The position numbers were made by a program, and so were the translations under genes. 64,000 bases of DNA from an uncultured Oscillibacter sp. Lineage in GTDB: Bacteria; Bacillota; Clostridia; Oscillospirales; Oscillospiraceae. The stretch lies in contig CAJUQM010000003.1 of the NCBI GenBank assembly GCA_910588005.1, positions 1 through 64,000 on the forward strand, given 5' to 3'. The notes beneath the pieces were generated by a model. The model made no database searches. It was given only the letters and a program-made list of their open reading frames with translations, and had not been told where the DNA came from. Below are positions 26,607 to 34,394 of the stretch, in pieces; position 1 is the first letter of the stretch; each line of letters begins with the position of its first letter.

Positions 26607-27302
26607 TTACAGCTTTTTCTCGCTCATGGGAAATACCGTCAGCTTATCGTTTCCGTCCCATACCGCCAAGAAAACCTCCCGCTCGTTCTGATACCCCTGC
26701 CGGAGCAGTGATTGCTGCACCCAGGATTCCTCCTTCCCCGCCTGGTGGATATTATCCCGCAGCAGCTGTCCATCCATGACAAAGGGCGTTTGCAAGTTGG
26801 ACTGCTTGGGGGACAAATCCAGGTCTGTGGGCGTGGCGGGACGGTCTTTCTCCTTGGGCAAAAAGCTGACGGAGCCATTATGCTCCAGTACCGCCGTCTG
26901 GAGCTGGCTCAGGTCAAACCACCCGCCGATGCGGCAATACGTGAGAAATTCACTTAAATCCAATTTGGCCTTTTTCAGATTCCTCCGGTAAATGACGCCG
27001 TTCTCTAAAAGCACCAGCGGCTTTCCGGTAATCCAAGAGCGCAGTTTTATGGATTTGCAGGTGGCAATTGAAATCAACACCGCCACCAGACCGTAAACCA
27101 CCATGGCGGTGAGAGGCTTCACCGGCTCCTCCAGTTCTGTGGCCAGCTCCGCCGCAATGGATCCCACCGTGATTCCGGTAATATAGTCGAACATCGTCAT
27201 CTGGGATACCTGCTTGGTTCCCATCAGTTTGGTCAAGAGAAACATCACGGCAATGGACAGAAGCGCCGTTAAAACCGTCAGTCCGATTTGGGGCAAAAAC
27301 AT
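26607..27302 (-). CDS. DUF421 (YetF-type) membrane protein
   Basis: A 231-residue protein: three N-terminal transmembrane segments (LTVLTALLSIAVMFLLTKLM; MVVYGLVAVLISIATC) and two cytosolic DUF421/YetF domains with the typical GKPLVLLENGVIYRRNLKKA. The family is linked to spore and membrane functions in Bacillus, but the activity is unknown. ATG 27302 is chosen; its ribosome site GGGAGGA forms the 3' arm of a perfect hairpin at 27308-27349, so translation may be controlled by that structure. Confidence 0.85.
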   Translation of the reverse strand: MFLPQIGLTVLTALLSIAVMFLLTKLMGTKQVSQMTMFDYITGITVGSIAAELATELEEPVKPLTAMVVYGLVAVLISIATCKSIKLRSWITGKPLVLLENGVIYRRNLKKAKLDLSEFLTYCRIGGWFDLSQLQTAVLEHNGSVSFLPKEKDRPATPTDLDLSPKQSNLQTPFVMDGQLLRDNIHQAGKEESWVQQSLLRQGYQNEREVFLAVWDGNDKLTVFPMSEKKL

Positions 27303-27349
27303 AAAAAATCCTCCCACGACAATTTTCCTTAGCTTTGCCGTGGGAGGAT
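27303..27349 (-). promoter_or_regulatory. Hairpin sequestering the DUF421 ribosome site, terminator-like
   Basis: Minus strand arms ATCCTCCCACG and CGTGGGAGGAT (27308-27318 and 27339-27349) form an 11-bp stem, followed by TTTTT and then the ATG at 27302. The same element is an intrinsic terminator of the upstream antiporter transcript and hides the SD of the next gene. Confidence 0.75.
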
Positions 27350-27432
27350 ATTTTATTACTCTGCAAGTAAAAACTCTGCCGCGTGACGCGGACCGGGACT
27401 TTCGCCCTGCCCGAAACAGCCCCAGATCTCCT

Positions 27433-28752
27433 TTATGTATGCTCCGCCGTCTCCCTTTCCCGCTCCTCTCTGTCCGGGCCGGCGGGATGGCTGTTGACAT
27501 GGACATTGATATATCGGGCTTTCAGCTTTGAATACAGGATGGTCTGACTGCTGTATAGGCCGCTGTACCCAGAGAGCATATAGCTGATGCCGCAGGCCAG
27601 AGCAAAGTACCACAGTCCCTCCGAGCCAAACAGCTCCACGGACAAAAACACAGAGGCCACGGGACAGTTGGTAGCGCCGCAGAACACGGATACCAGCCCC
27701 AGGGCCGCGCCAAACCCCGCTGGAAGTCCCACCAGAGGCGCCGCCACACACCCAACGGTAGCCCCCACAAAAAAGGAGGGAACCACCTCTCCGCCTTTAA
27801 AGCCCGCCGCCAAGGTAATGGCAGTGAAGAGAAGCTTCAAGAGAAACGCGGCGGGATGAGCCGTCCCCTGTTCCACAGCGGCGGTGATGATCTCCATCCC
27901 TGCGCCGTTATAGTCCCGGGTTCCTACCAAGTATGTCAGAGCGATGATCGCAAGACCTCCGGCTACCACCCGAACCCATGGGTTGGAGATTTTCCTCTGC
28001 ATCCAGCGCTCCACGTTATGAATGAAATTACAAAAAAGAATCGACACCAGGGCAAAGAGAACCGATAAGATCAGCACCCGAAAGAATCCGGAGGCCGCGA
28101 TCTCTGGCACCGCCACAGTAAACCGGGTGGGTTCCACCCCCAGAGCCAAAGAGACTCCAAATGCCGCCAGCGCCGACATCAGGCACGGCAGCAACGCCGT
28201 GTGATACAGTGTGCCAATACTGATTCCCATGACCGCAAAAATCACGGCGGTCAGCGGCGTACCAAAGAGGGCGGAGAAGCAGGCCGCCATACCGCTGAGC
28301 GTGGCCACCCGCAGGTCCTGGTCATCTAACCGCAAAAGCCGCCCCACCCGTTGGCCGATGGTACCGCCGATCTGCAGCGCCGCCCCCTCCCGTCCGGCGG
28401 AGCCGCCGCACAGGTGAGTCAGCAGCGTTCCCAGAAAAATAGAGGGCAGAAGCAGAATCGGGAGCCGCTTATCCTCGTGGACCGCATCGATGATGTCGTT
28501 GGTTCCCATGCCCTCGGTGCCCATCAGCTTGTAGGAGCCGACAATGGCAAGTCCCGCCAACGGCAGGCACCACAGCAGCCAGGGATAGGACAGCCGTGTC
28601 TGTGCCGCGTAGTGAACGCCCAGGTGAAAAACCGCTCCGATACCGCCGCAGAGCGTACCCACAGCGATGGACAATACCAGCCACTTTGCCAGAGCGGCAA
28701 CATACAGCCCGATGTGGCGAAGCCTCTCCCGGATCTGGTCCCTTTCAAACAT
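27433..28752 (-). CDS. CLC-family antiporter, CLC-F (fluoride/proton) type
   Basis: A 439-residue CLC transporter with about ten membrane helices. The anion motif that is GSGIP in chloride CLCs reads GMGTN here (residues near 80, LMGTEGMGTNDIIDAVHEDK). A Met/Gly replacement at this place is the mark I recall of CLC-F fluoride exporters. The second motif is GGSAGREGAALQIGG (gating Glu in GREG), the third is GFKGGEVVPSFFVGA. ATG 28752 lies 15 nt after the upstream gene. It probably exports fluoride in exchange for protons; plain chloride transport is the alternative. Confidence 0.85.
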   Translation of the reverse strand: MFERDQIRERLRHIGLYVAALAKWLVLSIAVGTLCGGIGAVFHLGVHYAAQTRLSYPWLLWCLPLAGLAIVGSYKLMGTEGMGTNDIIDAVHEDKRLPILLLPSIFLGTLLTHLCGGSAGREGAALQIGGTIGQRVGRLLRLDDQDLRVATLSGMAACFSALFGTPLTAVIFAVMGISIGTLYHTALLPCLMSALAAFGVSLALGVEPTRFTVAVPEIAASGFFRVLILSVLFALVSILFCNFIHNVERWMQRKISNPWVRVVAGGLAIIALTYLVGTRDYNGAGMEIITAAVEQGTAHPAAFLLKLLFTAITLAAGFKGGEVVPSFFVGATVGCVAAPLVGLPAGFGAALGLVSVFCGATNCPVASVFLSVELFGSEGLWYFALACGISYMLSGYSGLYSSQTILYSKLKARYINVHVNSHPAGPDREERERETAEHT

Positions 28753-28767
28753 GCCGCATCCCCCGCT

Positions 28768-29610
28768 TCATGCGCCCACCGGGACGGCCTTCCCATCCAG
28801 ACGGTCCTCCAGCAACTCCGGGCGCTTTAAATACCGCTCAAAGGCAGCGAAGAAGCGGGAGTATTCAATTCCGGTAGCAATACGCTCATCCATAACCACC
28901 CCTAGGGGCATATGTTTTTTCCTACTGCCGGCCGGAGCCAGAGGGTCCGGCACCGGTTTGCCCATGCAGATGAACACACTGGTGGTGCCAAACTCATAAC
29001 AGTGATGAAAGATGTAGCTGGTGTTGATGGAGGCCAGATTGGTGATAAACAAGCTGGTATGAAAGGGGCTGAGATCGATAATCTTTCGGGGTAGCAGTCC
29101 ATGGAGATCCAGATGATAGGCCAGGCCAAAAACCAACCGGGCAAGGCCGGGAACCCGAAAAGCCAAATTGGCAAATTTATCGGTGTTGTTATTGTGGACC
29201 CGGTTCTGGTTCAAGTCTACGTTCTCTTTGATCTTCCGGCTGATGGAGAACACATCATCCTCCGGCTCCAGAAAAATTTTCAGCGTGGTCTCATCCGGCA
29301 TACCGTCGGCCCGGGTTTTTAAAATAACAAAGCTGAAACAAAAATGATTCCGCTTGTAAACTTTGCGGTTCATGATGAAATAATTTACCTTGGGGTGCTC
29401 CAGCGCCGCCTTGTAATAGGCGGCTACCAGCACACTCATATGGGTTACGTGCTGTCCCTCCCGCCGCTTCCGGCGGATAAATCCCTTGACAATTTCTTCA
29501 TCCACATAGTCGCTGGCCCAGTTCTGGGCGTCAAAGCGGCGGGGCATAATATAGGGTAGCGCCTGTACGATAGGACTCAGGCCCGCCACCCGTGTTCCGT
29601 CCGGTCTCAT
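28768..29610 (-). CDS. Stand-alone 2-oxoacid dehydrogenase E2-like acyltransferase domain
   Basis: A 280-residue protein resembling the catalytic (CAT-like) domain of dihydrolipoamide acyltransferases, with no lipoyl or E1/E3-binding domain. The C-terminal region that should read DHRxxDG is MDERIATGIEYSRFFAAFER, so the catalytic His is replaced by Glu; it may be inactive or use another mechanism. ATG 29610 follows GAGGGA; a TTG 24 nt upstream lacks a site. It is first in an operon with the CLC and DUF421 genes. Confidence 0.7.
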   Translation of the reverse strand: MRPDGTRVAGLSPIVQALPYIMPRRFDAQNWASDYVDEEIVKGFIRRKRREGQHVTHMSVLVAAYYKAALEHPKVNYFIMNRKVYKRNHFCFSFVILKTRADGMPDETTLKIFLEPEDDVFSISRKIKENVDLNQNRVHNNNTDKFANLAFRVPGLARLVFGLAYHLDLHGLLPRKIIDLSPFHTSLFITNLASINTSYIFHHCYEFGTTSVFICMGKPVPDPLAPAGSRKKHMPLGVVMDERIATGIEYSRFFAAFERYLKRPELLEDRLDGKAVPVGA

Positions 29611-29661
29611 AAATATTCCCTCGCTCTCTCCCAAACTTGGAGGAACCCCTCCGTTTTCTCT

Positions 29662-29690
29662 ATTATAGTTAAGATGACGTTAAAATTCAA
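29662..29690 (-). promoter_or_regulatory. Promoter of the E2-like/CLC/DUF421 operon
   Basis: Minus strand: -35 TTGAAT (29685-29690), 17-nt spacer, -10 TATAAT (29662-29667). Confidence 0.8.
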
Positions 29691-29866
29691 CTCATTCCAT
29701 AAATTTGCGCAATTCTGCACAGTAATCTGTTCCTTCGCCTGTGCCAAGCCCTCCATCAATTTCCCGCTGCGGCCCTCCGCCGTTCCCCCTGGAGGATGAA
29801 CGCGCCTATCCTCCAGAGCCTCCGGCGCTCCGGCTATATGTGCCGCCCCTCCGGCGGTATTTTCAC

Positions 29867-30589
29867 TCACCTGTGCTTTGGCAGAGGATACCGTTTGGAA
29901 GTCATCACCCGGCCCTGACAGACAAAACTGCGGTTTCCCCCGGGCAGAAGCACAAGGTCCGCATCCCGCCGTTTCCGATTCAGAGAGAACAGGTATACGG
30001 CGCCGCCCTCCTGATGGTACTGTTTGCAGACCGTCCCGCCGTCCACGCTGAAAATGCCGACGTCCCCGTCCCGCAGAGCGTCATGGTTGACAAACGCTAC
30101 AGAGCCATCCGGAAAGTCCGGTTCCATGGAATCCCCCTGTATCCGCACGGCGTAGGCCGCCCCCTGCGGGTCCTCCGGTTTCAACTCATAGGGTTCATAG
30201 TCCCGGCCCATGGCAGGTACGGCAATCCCGGCGGCGGATGGCTCAACAAACAGGTTGATAACTTTGGGTTCCTCCTCCAACACGGCGTCCGCCATAAACC
30301 GCGCTTCATCCCTGCACCGCGCCGTCTCCGTCTCCACCAGTTCCCGCACGGCCTGCCGTCCCCACTTATCCAGGCTCTGGTAATCCCGGGCTATTCTCAT
30401 CGCCTCGCTCGATAGAGACGGGGATTTTTCTGTCTCCCTGCTCCCTTCTCCCCTGTCGAGTACCAATTCCACCAGCTGGGCTACCGTCTTACTCCGGGTA
30501 CTGATGTTGTGCTCCTCTTTATACTCTTGAATCTTTTCAAAGGTTTCCTCTTTAAAGCTAACAGAAAACCGCGGTTTCTCAGTTGCCAT
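29867..30589 (-). CDS. Ribbon-helix-helix repressor with LexA-like S24 protease domain
   Basis: A 240-residue regulator. Residues 5-45 (KPRFSVSFKEETFEKIQEYK, then STRSKTVAQLVELVLD) look like a ribbon-helix-helix DNA-binding domain rather than the usual HTH. Residues 145-235 are an S24 peptidase: catalytic Ser154 in QGDSMEPDFPDG and Lys189 in GTVCKQYHQ. An Ala120-Gly121 pair (PSAAGIAVPA) provides a LexA/CI-type self-cleavage site. It probably represses its own promoter and the divergent endolysin region, and is inactivated by RecA filaments during DNA damage; the RecA step is inferred from the family. Confidence 0.8.
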   Translation of the reverse strand: MATEKPRFSVSFKEETFEKIQEYKEEHNISTRSKTVAQLVELVLDRGEGSRETEKSPSLSSEAMRIARDYQSLDKWGRQAVRELVETETARCRDEARFMADAVLEEEPKVINLFVEPSAAGIAVPAMGRDYEPYELKPEDPQGAAYAVRIQGDSMEPDFPDGSVAFVNHDALRDGDVGIFSVDGGTVCKQYHQEGGAVYLFSLNRKRRDADLVLLPGGNRSFVCQGRVMTSKRYPLPKHR

Positions 30590-30614
30590 AGACGTTCCTC
30601 CTCTCTTTGCCCTT

Positions 30615-30643
30615 ATAGTAGCATAAGTGATTCACTCTGTAAA
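30615..30643 (-). promoter_or_regulatory. Promoter of the RHH-S24 repressor with internal operator
   Basis: Minus strand: -35 TTTACA (30638-30643), 17-nt spacer, -10 TACTAT (30615-30620). The palindrome AGTGATTCACT (30626-30636) fills the spacer, so bound repressor would block polymerase. Confidence 0.75.
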
Positions 30644-30758
30644 GCAAAAATGAAAATAACACAAAAAAACGATTCACTTTTGTCAAATTTGTCAATTGAA
30701 ATGGATCACTTATTTTGATATTTTAAAAGTGAACCATTATATAATTAGTGAATCACTT
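30625..30758. promoter_or_regulatory. Five operator-like copies of the GTGAWTCAC motif
   Basis: Two full palindromes, AGTGATTCACT (30626-30636) and AGTGAATCACT (30747-30757), bracket three partial copies: GATTCACTT (30671), GGATCACTT (30703) and AAGTGAACC (30727). They span the divergent region in front of the repressor. A rightward TATAAT (30740-30745) lies next to the last site, with TTGATA 19 nt upstream. Confidence 0.75.
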
Positions 30759-31069
30759 CTGAAAATAGACTTAGCCAGAAGATCCGGAGCGTGCATCGGG
30801 TTTCCTGCCGCCGGAGCCGGACGGCACCGCCCTCTTCTGCGGAATGACGGCCGCTTAATCCGCCACACCTGTTCCAAGCCTATCCCCTATACCGGTCCAG
30901 CGCCGGCTGGGTCTTGGGCAGCCTCATTCGGTCCATTTCCCCAGTCTGCCGCTCACTCCCGCCGCGGAGGAGACGGCAAATTTTTGAAGTTCTAGGGAAT
31001 CATAGGAGGCCGTCCGCACAAGCGTGCGGACTCCACATAAAAACGAGTACAACAAGGAGGAGCATCTTA
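30759..31069. other. Gene-free leader of the endolysin module
   Basis: About 310 bases with no supported gene. It holds an 8-bp perfect hairpin GTCCGCAC-AAGC-GTGCGGAC at 31012-31031, without a T run, just before the small ORF. Confidence 0.45.
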
Positions 31070-31195
31070 ATGGAGTACGGAGCAAAATACAGCCGGTGGG
31101 CACCCCTCGCGGCAGAGGAGACGGTAGCGCTGCCCATATGTGGCCAGGGGCAGCGCTCCGGCCAGCACACCGAAGACGCCAGCCACATAGGTTGA
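31070..31195 (+). CDS. Small ORF upstream of the endolysin (41 aa)
   Basis: An ATG 7 nt after AGGAGG opens a 41-codon frame (MEYGAKYSRWAPLAAEETVA at the start). It lies where a holin would be expected, but the product has no clear membrane helix; it may be a degenerate holin, a leader peptide or a chance frame. The endolysin start is 31 nt downstream. Confidence 0.35.
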   Translation: MEYGAKYSRWAPLAAEETVALPICGQGQRSGQHTEDASHIG

Positions 31196-31226
31196 AAGAG
31201 GCAATCAAAATTAAGGAGGGATTTCG

Positions 31227-31850
31227 ATGCGCACGATTGGAGAGGCGGGGCTGGCCCTAATCAAACAGTTTGAGGGCTGCCGTCTAACGGCGTATAAGCC
31301 TGTCAGCACAGAGAAGTACTGGACCATCGGCTGGGGCCACTATGGCCCGGAGGTAGAGGAGGGCCAGACCATCACCCAGGCGGAGGCGGACCAACTATTG
31401 CTGGCGGACTGCCAGCGGTTTGCCGACGCGGTGGACAATCCCCAATACTGTCCCCCGACAGACCAGTTGAACGGCAACCAGCGGGACGCGCTGATCTCGT
31501 TTACCTTTAACTGCGGTGTGGGACGATTAAAGACACTGTGTAAAAACCGGACTCTGCCGCAGATCCGGGATGCCATGGCCCTGTACAATAAATCGGGCGG
31601 AAAAAAGCTGGAGGGACTTGTCCGCCGCCGGTCGGCAGAGCAGGCCCTGTTCGATACACCTGTCCAGACAGTGTCGGTGCTGGACAATACCCCAGCCCCC
31701 GCCCACAAGGCGGGTGTGGACTGGTGCGTGGAGCATGGAATTCTCACCGGAACCGCGGATGGGGATCTCATGCTGACCCAGCCCGTAACAAGGCAGCAGC
31801 TCTGTACCATGCTGTACCGGGCGTTCCAGGCACTTGAAGTGGAAGGGTAA
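31227..31850 (+). CDS. GH24 lysozyme (endolysin) with C-terminal SLH-like motif
   Basis: A 207-residue muramidase. Residues 1-145 match phage T4/P22-type GH24 lysozymes: catalytic Glu in KQFEGCRLTAYKP near residue 13, then YWTIGWGHYG and NGNQRDALISFTFNCGVG. The C-terminal 50 residues (AGVDWCVEHGILTGTADGDL, then PVTRQQLCTMLYRAF) look like one S-layer homology motif, a cell-wall-binding unit. No signal peptide is seen, so release would need a holin or lysis. AAGGAGG precedes the ATG. The neighbouring operators suggest SOS-type control. No other prophage genes are present. Confidence 0.85.
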   Translation: MRTIGEAGLALIKQFEGCRLTAYKPVSTEKYWTIGWGHYGPEVEEGQTITQAEADQLLLADCQRFADAVDNPQYCPPTDQLNGNQRDALISFTFNCGVGRLKTLCKNRTLPQIRDAMALYNKSGGKKLEGLVRRRSAEQALFDTPVQTVSVLDNTPAPAHKAGVDWCVEHGILTGTADGDLMLTQPVTRQQLCTMLYRAFQALEVEG

Positions 31851-31874
31851 CATTTTACTCACTCATTACCGCAG

Positions 31875-31904
31875 AACAAGAGGGCGCGCAGGTCCCCTCT
31901 TGTT
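31875..31904 (+). terminator. Terminator after the endolysin
   Basis: Arms AACAAGAGGG and CCCTCTTGTT (10 bp, 10-nt loop) 25 nt after the stop codon, followed by TATTAG; the T run is poor. Confidence 0.6.
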
Positions 31905-32288
31905 TATTAGGCCTTGTTTGATAAATGGCGAAATGCACAGCGGCGAGAGATTTTTTCGCCGGACGGGGCAAATATTTGCGGGAATGCTTGTGTATTTCAA
32001 AAATTTATACCGCGGCACAGTGGAATAAGATCCGCTGTTTGGGCGTTTTGTCATTTTTCAAACTGGGCCTAGGGAAACCACGGTATTTCGCAGCCGATCT
32101 CCAACTGTCAAAGCGGTATTCAAAACAGGAGGATTTTTCGGTCTTAACCGGAACCCGAACCGAAATCCCACCTGAAAATCGGGCGTATCCTTGGATATGC
32201 CCCATTTTTCAGACTGCTTCTCTGCGGCCATGATTCTGGCACCCCACTTTAATTGAATCATGAACACCTTCCAACAGCGCCCCACGTC
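31905..32288. other. Gene-free interval, possible repeat or gene fragment
   Basis: About 385 bases without a convincing gene. Local AT-rich and GC-rich patches alternate. On the minus strand an open frame from 32261 (67 residues, after GGAAGG) contains AAEKQSEKWGISKDTPDF, reminiscent of the start of small clostridial helix-turn-helix proteins and possibly a broken fragment. I cannot test whether the block recurs in the genome. Confidence 0.4.
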
Positions 32289-32322
32289 AAAGTCCCGGCG
32301 GCCCAAAGGCCCCCGGGACTTT
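32289..32322 (-). terminator. Hairpin downstream of pepD
   Basis: AAAGTCCCGG and CCGGGACTTT enclose a G/C-rich inner stem, 8 nt after the pepD stop on the minus strand. Only short T stretches are present. Confidence 0.55.
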
Positions 32323-32329
32323 CTAGCCG

Positions 32330-33778
32330 TCAACGGCTCCGCTTTAAGAATTCGCACACCAGGCGGTATACCCGCTCCGTGGAGGCCACGCCCAGCCGCT
32401 CCCGGGGAGAGTGAATGTCCCGCAGCTCCGGTCCCAGAGATACCGCGTCCAGACCGGGGATCTTCTCGATGAACAGACCGCACTCCAAGCCGCCATGGGT
32501 GGCTTCAATTACCGCGTCCTTGCCGTTGAGTTCCCGGTAGACCTCCATCAGCCGCCGGCGCAGGGCGGAATCCCGCTGGTACTGCCAGCCTGGGTAGCCG
32601 CTCCGCTCCTCCGCCGTGCCGCCGCCGCTCTCCACAATTGCCCGCACCCGCTGGCACAGCATTGTCTTTTGAGAGGCGATGCAGGAGCGCAGGGAGAGCG
32701 TAAACCGCAGCCCCTCCTCCTCCATTTTCATAACGCCCAGGTTCAAAGAGGTCTGCACCAAGCCGGGAAAGTCCACATTCATGGCCTGAACTCCCTGGGG
32801 CAGGGCCAGCAGCGTCCGCAGGACCCGGTGTGTATCCTCGGGGGACAGCGCTGTTTCCACCGCCGCCTTTTCACACGTCAGCGCAACACCCTCATCACAG
32901 CCGGCGTATTCATTTTTGAGAATCCCGCCGAACTCCGCGATAAAGCCCTCAAACTCAGTCTCTTTCCCCGCGGGAACGGCGACCCTGGACTCGTTAAAGG
33001 GGCAGATGACATTGTCAAATTTCCCACCCCGGATCTCCGAAATCCGCAGGCCCGGGATTTGCTCCATGGCGCCGTACAGCATCCGGCCCACCAGTTGGTT
33101 GGCGGAGGCACGGCCCTTGTCAATGTCCGCACCGGAGTGTCCCCCCTGAAGACCGGAGATGGTCACGGCATAGCCCGTCTCCCCTGCCAAAGGCCTCTGC
33201 GTACCGGGCAGCAGACAGTCCATCCGAAGGCCGCCGGCGCAGGAGACGGTAAATACCCCCTCCTCCTCAGAGTCCAGATTCAGAAGCTGGCGGCCCTTGA
33301 GATCGGAGCAGTCCAGAGCAAAGGCCCCATCCATGCCAACCTCCTCGTCCACAGTGAACACCGCCTCCAGCGGCGGGTGCGGCATGGTCCGATCCGCCAA
33401 AATCGCCAGGGCCATGGCTACGGCAATGCAGTTATCTCCCCCCAGGGAGGTCTTCTCCGCCCAGACATACTCTCCGTCGGTGGCCAGGTCCAACCCCTCC
33501 CGGGCCATGTCCTTGCCGCAGTCCTCCGTCTTGGCGCAAACCATGTCCATGTGGCCCTGGAGAATCACGGGAGCCGCGTCCTCATAACCGGGAGTGCCGT
33601 CCTTCCAGATCACCACGTTATTGAGTTCGTCCTGCCGCCACTTGAGACCCAGCTCCTTGGCAAACCCCACGCACAGGTCGCTGATGATCTTTGTGTTGCC
33701 GCTACCGTGAGGCACCGCGCACAGCTTTTCAAAATACTCAAATACCGCCTTGGGTTCCAGGTTTGATAAAACCGCCAT
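32330..33778 (-). CDS. pepD: Aminoacyl-histidine dipeptidase (M20 family)
   Basis: A 482-residue cytosolic metallopeptidase that splits Xaa-His and other dipeptides. Zinc-ligand motifs are QGHMDMV (His76, Asp78), LGGDNCIA (Asp115), TVDEEVGMD (Glu145/146) and a distal His in ATHGGLECG. The dimerisation lid domain lies at about 190-390. Length and motif order fit PepD throughout. ATG 33778 follows AGAGGAGGG. An extended -10 lies upstream. Confidence 0.92.
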   Translation of the reverse strand: MAVLSNLEPKAVFEYFEKLCAVPHGSGNTKIISDLCVGFAKELGLKWRQDELNNVVIWKDGTPGYEDAAPVILQGHMDMVCAKTEDCGKDMAREGLDLATDGEYVWAEKTSLGGDNCIAVAMALAILADRTMPHPPLEAVFTVDEEVGMDGAFALDCSDLKGRQLLNLDSEEEGVFTVSCAGGLRMDCLLPGTQRPLAGETGYAVTISGLQGGHSGADIDKGRASANQLVGRMLYGAMEQIPGLRISEIRGGKFDNVICPFNESRVAVPAGKETEFEGFIAEFGGILKNEYAGCDEGVALTCEKAAVETALSPEDTHRVLRTLLALPQGVQAMNVDFPGLVQTSLNLGVMKMEEEGLRFTLSLRSCIASQKTMLCQRVRAIVESGGGTAEERSGYPGWQYQRDSALRRRLMEVYRELNGKDAVIEATHGGLECGLFIEKIPGLDAVSLGPELRDIHSPRERLGVASTERVYRLVCEFLKRSR

Positions 33779-33800
33779 AAATAGGCCCTCCTCTAATGGT

Positions 33801-33830
33801 ACAGCCTGCCGAAATCATCCGGCAGGCTGT
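33801..33830. other. Hairpin in the pepD leader
   Basis: ACAGCCTGCCG and CGGCAGGCTGT (11 bp, 8-nt loop) 23 nt upstream of the pepD start. A T6 run follows on the plus strand only, where no gene ends, so a leader or mRNA-stability role is as likely as termination. Confidence 0.5.
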
Positions 33831-33854
33831 AGAAATTTTTTGCCGTCTTCCAGT

Positions 33855-33863
33855 ATCATACCA
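33855..33863 (-). promoter_or_regulatory. Extended -10 promoter of pepD
   Basis: Minus strand TGGTATGAT (TGn-TATGAT), about 75 nt before the start codon. No clear -35. Confidence 0.45.
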
Positions 33864-33899
33864 CTTTTCAACGGTTTTGTGCGCTGTTTTTCCGGAAAT

Positions 33900-34394
33900 T
33901 CAGACGCCCAGGTCGCCTTCCAGGCCCATATCGCCCTCCAGGCCGAAGCCGTCGCCCTCGCCGGGGAGATCCTCCTCGCTGGGTTCCTCCTCCACCATGG
34001 GAACGAATTCAGAGAACCACGCGTCCTCCGGCAGGCCCGCCAGATAGGCGGGCAGGTTGATGACAACGCCGTCTACGCCGTAGGGCAGCTGGATTGAGAT
34101 TTCCTCAATCCGCGGCTCGTCGCCCTTCTTTTCGGTGATCTCCAGGACCATCTTGAAATCCTGACCGATCCAAGTGGCCATTCCGCGCTCCCGCTTGCCC
34201 AGCTTGGCCACCTCTTCGCCCTTGACGGTGACTACCACCCGCTCAAAGGCCTTGTACTCCTGGCCCTGATAGTCCTCGATGGTCTTGTTGTCAAAGTAGA
34301 GGGTATGGCCCCGGCCGATGACCATCATAACCGCCGCCAAGGCGGCGGCAACCGCCAGCACGGCAAGGCGGATGATCAGTGTCTTTCCCTTCAT
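33900..34394 (-). CDS. Membrane-anchored protein of an ABC transporter operon (DUF6672-like)
   Basis: A 164-residue protein with one N-terminal transmembrane helix (IIRLAVLAVAAALAAVMMVI) and an outer domain (HTLYFDNKTIEDYQGQEYKA). The C-terminus is acidic and glycine-rich (GEGDGFGLEGDMGLEGDLGV). Its start overlaps the permease stop (ATGA), so it is the last gene of the importer operon. It resembles proteins I know as DUF6672; the role is unknown. Confidence 0.65.
   Translation of the reverse strand: MKGKTLIIRLAVLAVAAALAAVMMVIGRGHTLYFDNKTIEDYQGQEYKAFERVVVTVKGEEVAKLGKRERGMATWIGQDFKMVLEITEKKGDEPRIEEISIQLPYGVDGVVINLPAYLAGLPEDAWFSEFVPMVEEEPSEEDLPGEGDGFGLEGDMGLEGDLGV

Noticed and set aside
29607..29870. 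87-codon minus-strand frame between the S24 repressor and the E2-like gene
   Set aside because: It overlaps the strong promoter of the E2-like operon and has no recognisable feature.
31925..32233. 102-codon plus-strand frame after the endolysin
   Set aside because: No ribosome site, no motif, and mixed composition.
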